5,241 nt of DNA, from positions 1 through 5,241 of the forward strand of contig JAUYDP010000354.1 of NCBI GenBank assembly GCA_030691805.1, given 5' to 3'. This DNA comes from Dehalococcoidia bacterium (lineage in GTDB: Bacteria; Chloroflexota; Dehalococcoidia; JAUYDP01). Shown piece after piece: positions 4,922 through 5,241 of the stretch. A model generated the notes under the pieces. It searched no databases. It had not been told where the DNA came from and worked only from the letters and a program-made list of their open reading frames with translations. Made by a program: the position numbers and the translations under genes. Position 1 is the stretch's first letter, and the number at the start of each line of letters is the position of its first letter.

Positions 4922-5241
4922 ATGAGAGCACTCGGCAAAGCGCTATGGATTGTGCTCATATTCGTAGTAGTCGTTGGCGGGTCCGTGCTTGCGTTCTCTT
5001 CTTTGAGGTCTCTGCAGGCCCAGACCGCAGCCGCCCCTCCCAGCCCACCTAATGTCTCTCTTAACCCAAGCCTCATCGCACCTACGCCATCGTCCGCCCA
5101 AGCACCGACACCGGCGACAGTGCGGCCGACTTTCACCCCCACTCCTTCTCCAACGCCGTTCCCACCATCACCGACGGCTCCCCCAAATGTGAGCGCGTCC
5201 CTCTATGTGTCTCAAGAGGTGGTCGCGGCGCTTATAGGCGC
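4922..5241 (+). CDS. Secreted or membrane-anchored Pro/Thr-rich protein, 5' part only
   Basis: The frame opens at ATG 4922 and is still open at the window edge after 106 codons, so the gene is incomplete. Residues 1-7 are basic (MRALGKA). Residues 8-25 are a strongly hydrophobic segment (LWIVLIFVVVVGGSVLAF). SSLRSLQAQ follows, with a possible signal peptidase cut after LQA (about residue 33); if uncut, it would be a single-pass anchor. Residues 38-89 are a Pro/Ser/Thr/Ala-rich linker with TPTPSPTPFPPSPTAPP, typical of flexible extracellular spacers. From about residue 90 (NVSASLYVSQEVVAALIG) a folded domain seems to begin, but it is cut off and I cannot name it. The product should be at the cell surface or outside. 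It is led by the poly-G promoter and a leader of about 90 bases, so expression may vary between cells. The export assignment is good; the function is unknown. Confidence 0.8.
   Translation, partial: MRALGKALWIVLIFVVVVGGSVLAFSSLRSLQAQTAAAPPSPPNVSLNPSLIAPTPSSAQAPTPATVRPTFTPTPSPTPFPPSPTAPPNVSASLYVSQEVVAALIG

Noticed and set aside
4894..5142. Minus-strand 82-codon frame
   Set aside because: Antisense of the Pro/Thr-rich gene, giving Gly-rich low-complexity translation; the plus strand has a strong ribosome binding site and export segment.

Overview
The window looks like chromosomal DNA of a free-living bacterium, most likely of the phylum Chloroflexota (inference). Three things point there: a short secreted beta-propeller-type repeat protein with a C-terminal YLPFV tail, a Pro/Thr-rich secreted or anchored protein, and a stand-alone acyl-CoA mutase large subunit beside a molybdenum hydroxylase. 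None of these proves the placement, and no rRNA, tRNA or CRISPR array is visible.

Layout. Positions 1-2452 are a dense forward metabolic operon. It holds the last 53 codons of a B12-dependent acyl-CoA mutase large subunit and then, one base after its stop, a complete 762-residue molybdopterin-binding catalytic subunit of the xanthine dehydrogenase family, most like 4-hydroxybenzoyl-CoA reductase alpha. No FAD or iron-sulfur partner subunit follows, so partners must lie upstream or elsewhere. Positions 2453-2892 carry a small uncharacterised basic protein that ends in a QGRLF tail and three consecutive different stop codons.

Positions 2893-3808 are accessory and partly decayed. They hold a palindromic, directly repeated operator-like element, a frameshifted and truncated gene with a D...ExK nuclease-like core, a perfect 11-bp hairpin, a gene-free stretch, a good sigma-70-type promoter and about 200 bases of potentially structured leader. 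Positions 3809-4321 encode a complete short exported protein with two PD40/TolB-like repeats.

Positions 4322-4921 are gene-poor apart from a doubtful 53-codon ORF with a strong ribosome binding site. They end in the most striking signal of the window: a TTGACA...TATACT promoter whose spacer contains nine consecutive G residues. That is the architecture of a slipped-strand, phase-variable promoter, and it lies directly upstream of a secreted or membrane-anchored Pro/Thr-rich protein (4922 to the window edge). A second, weaker promoter-like element just upstream has a C7 tract in its spacer.

The first two genes probably act together in oxidation of a CoA-thioester or aromatic substrate, whose identity cannot be read from the sequence. 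The right-hand genes are envelope or extracellular functions and appear independently transcribed.
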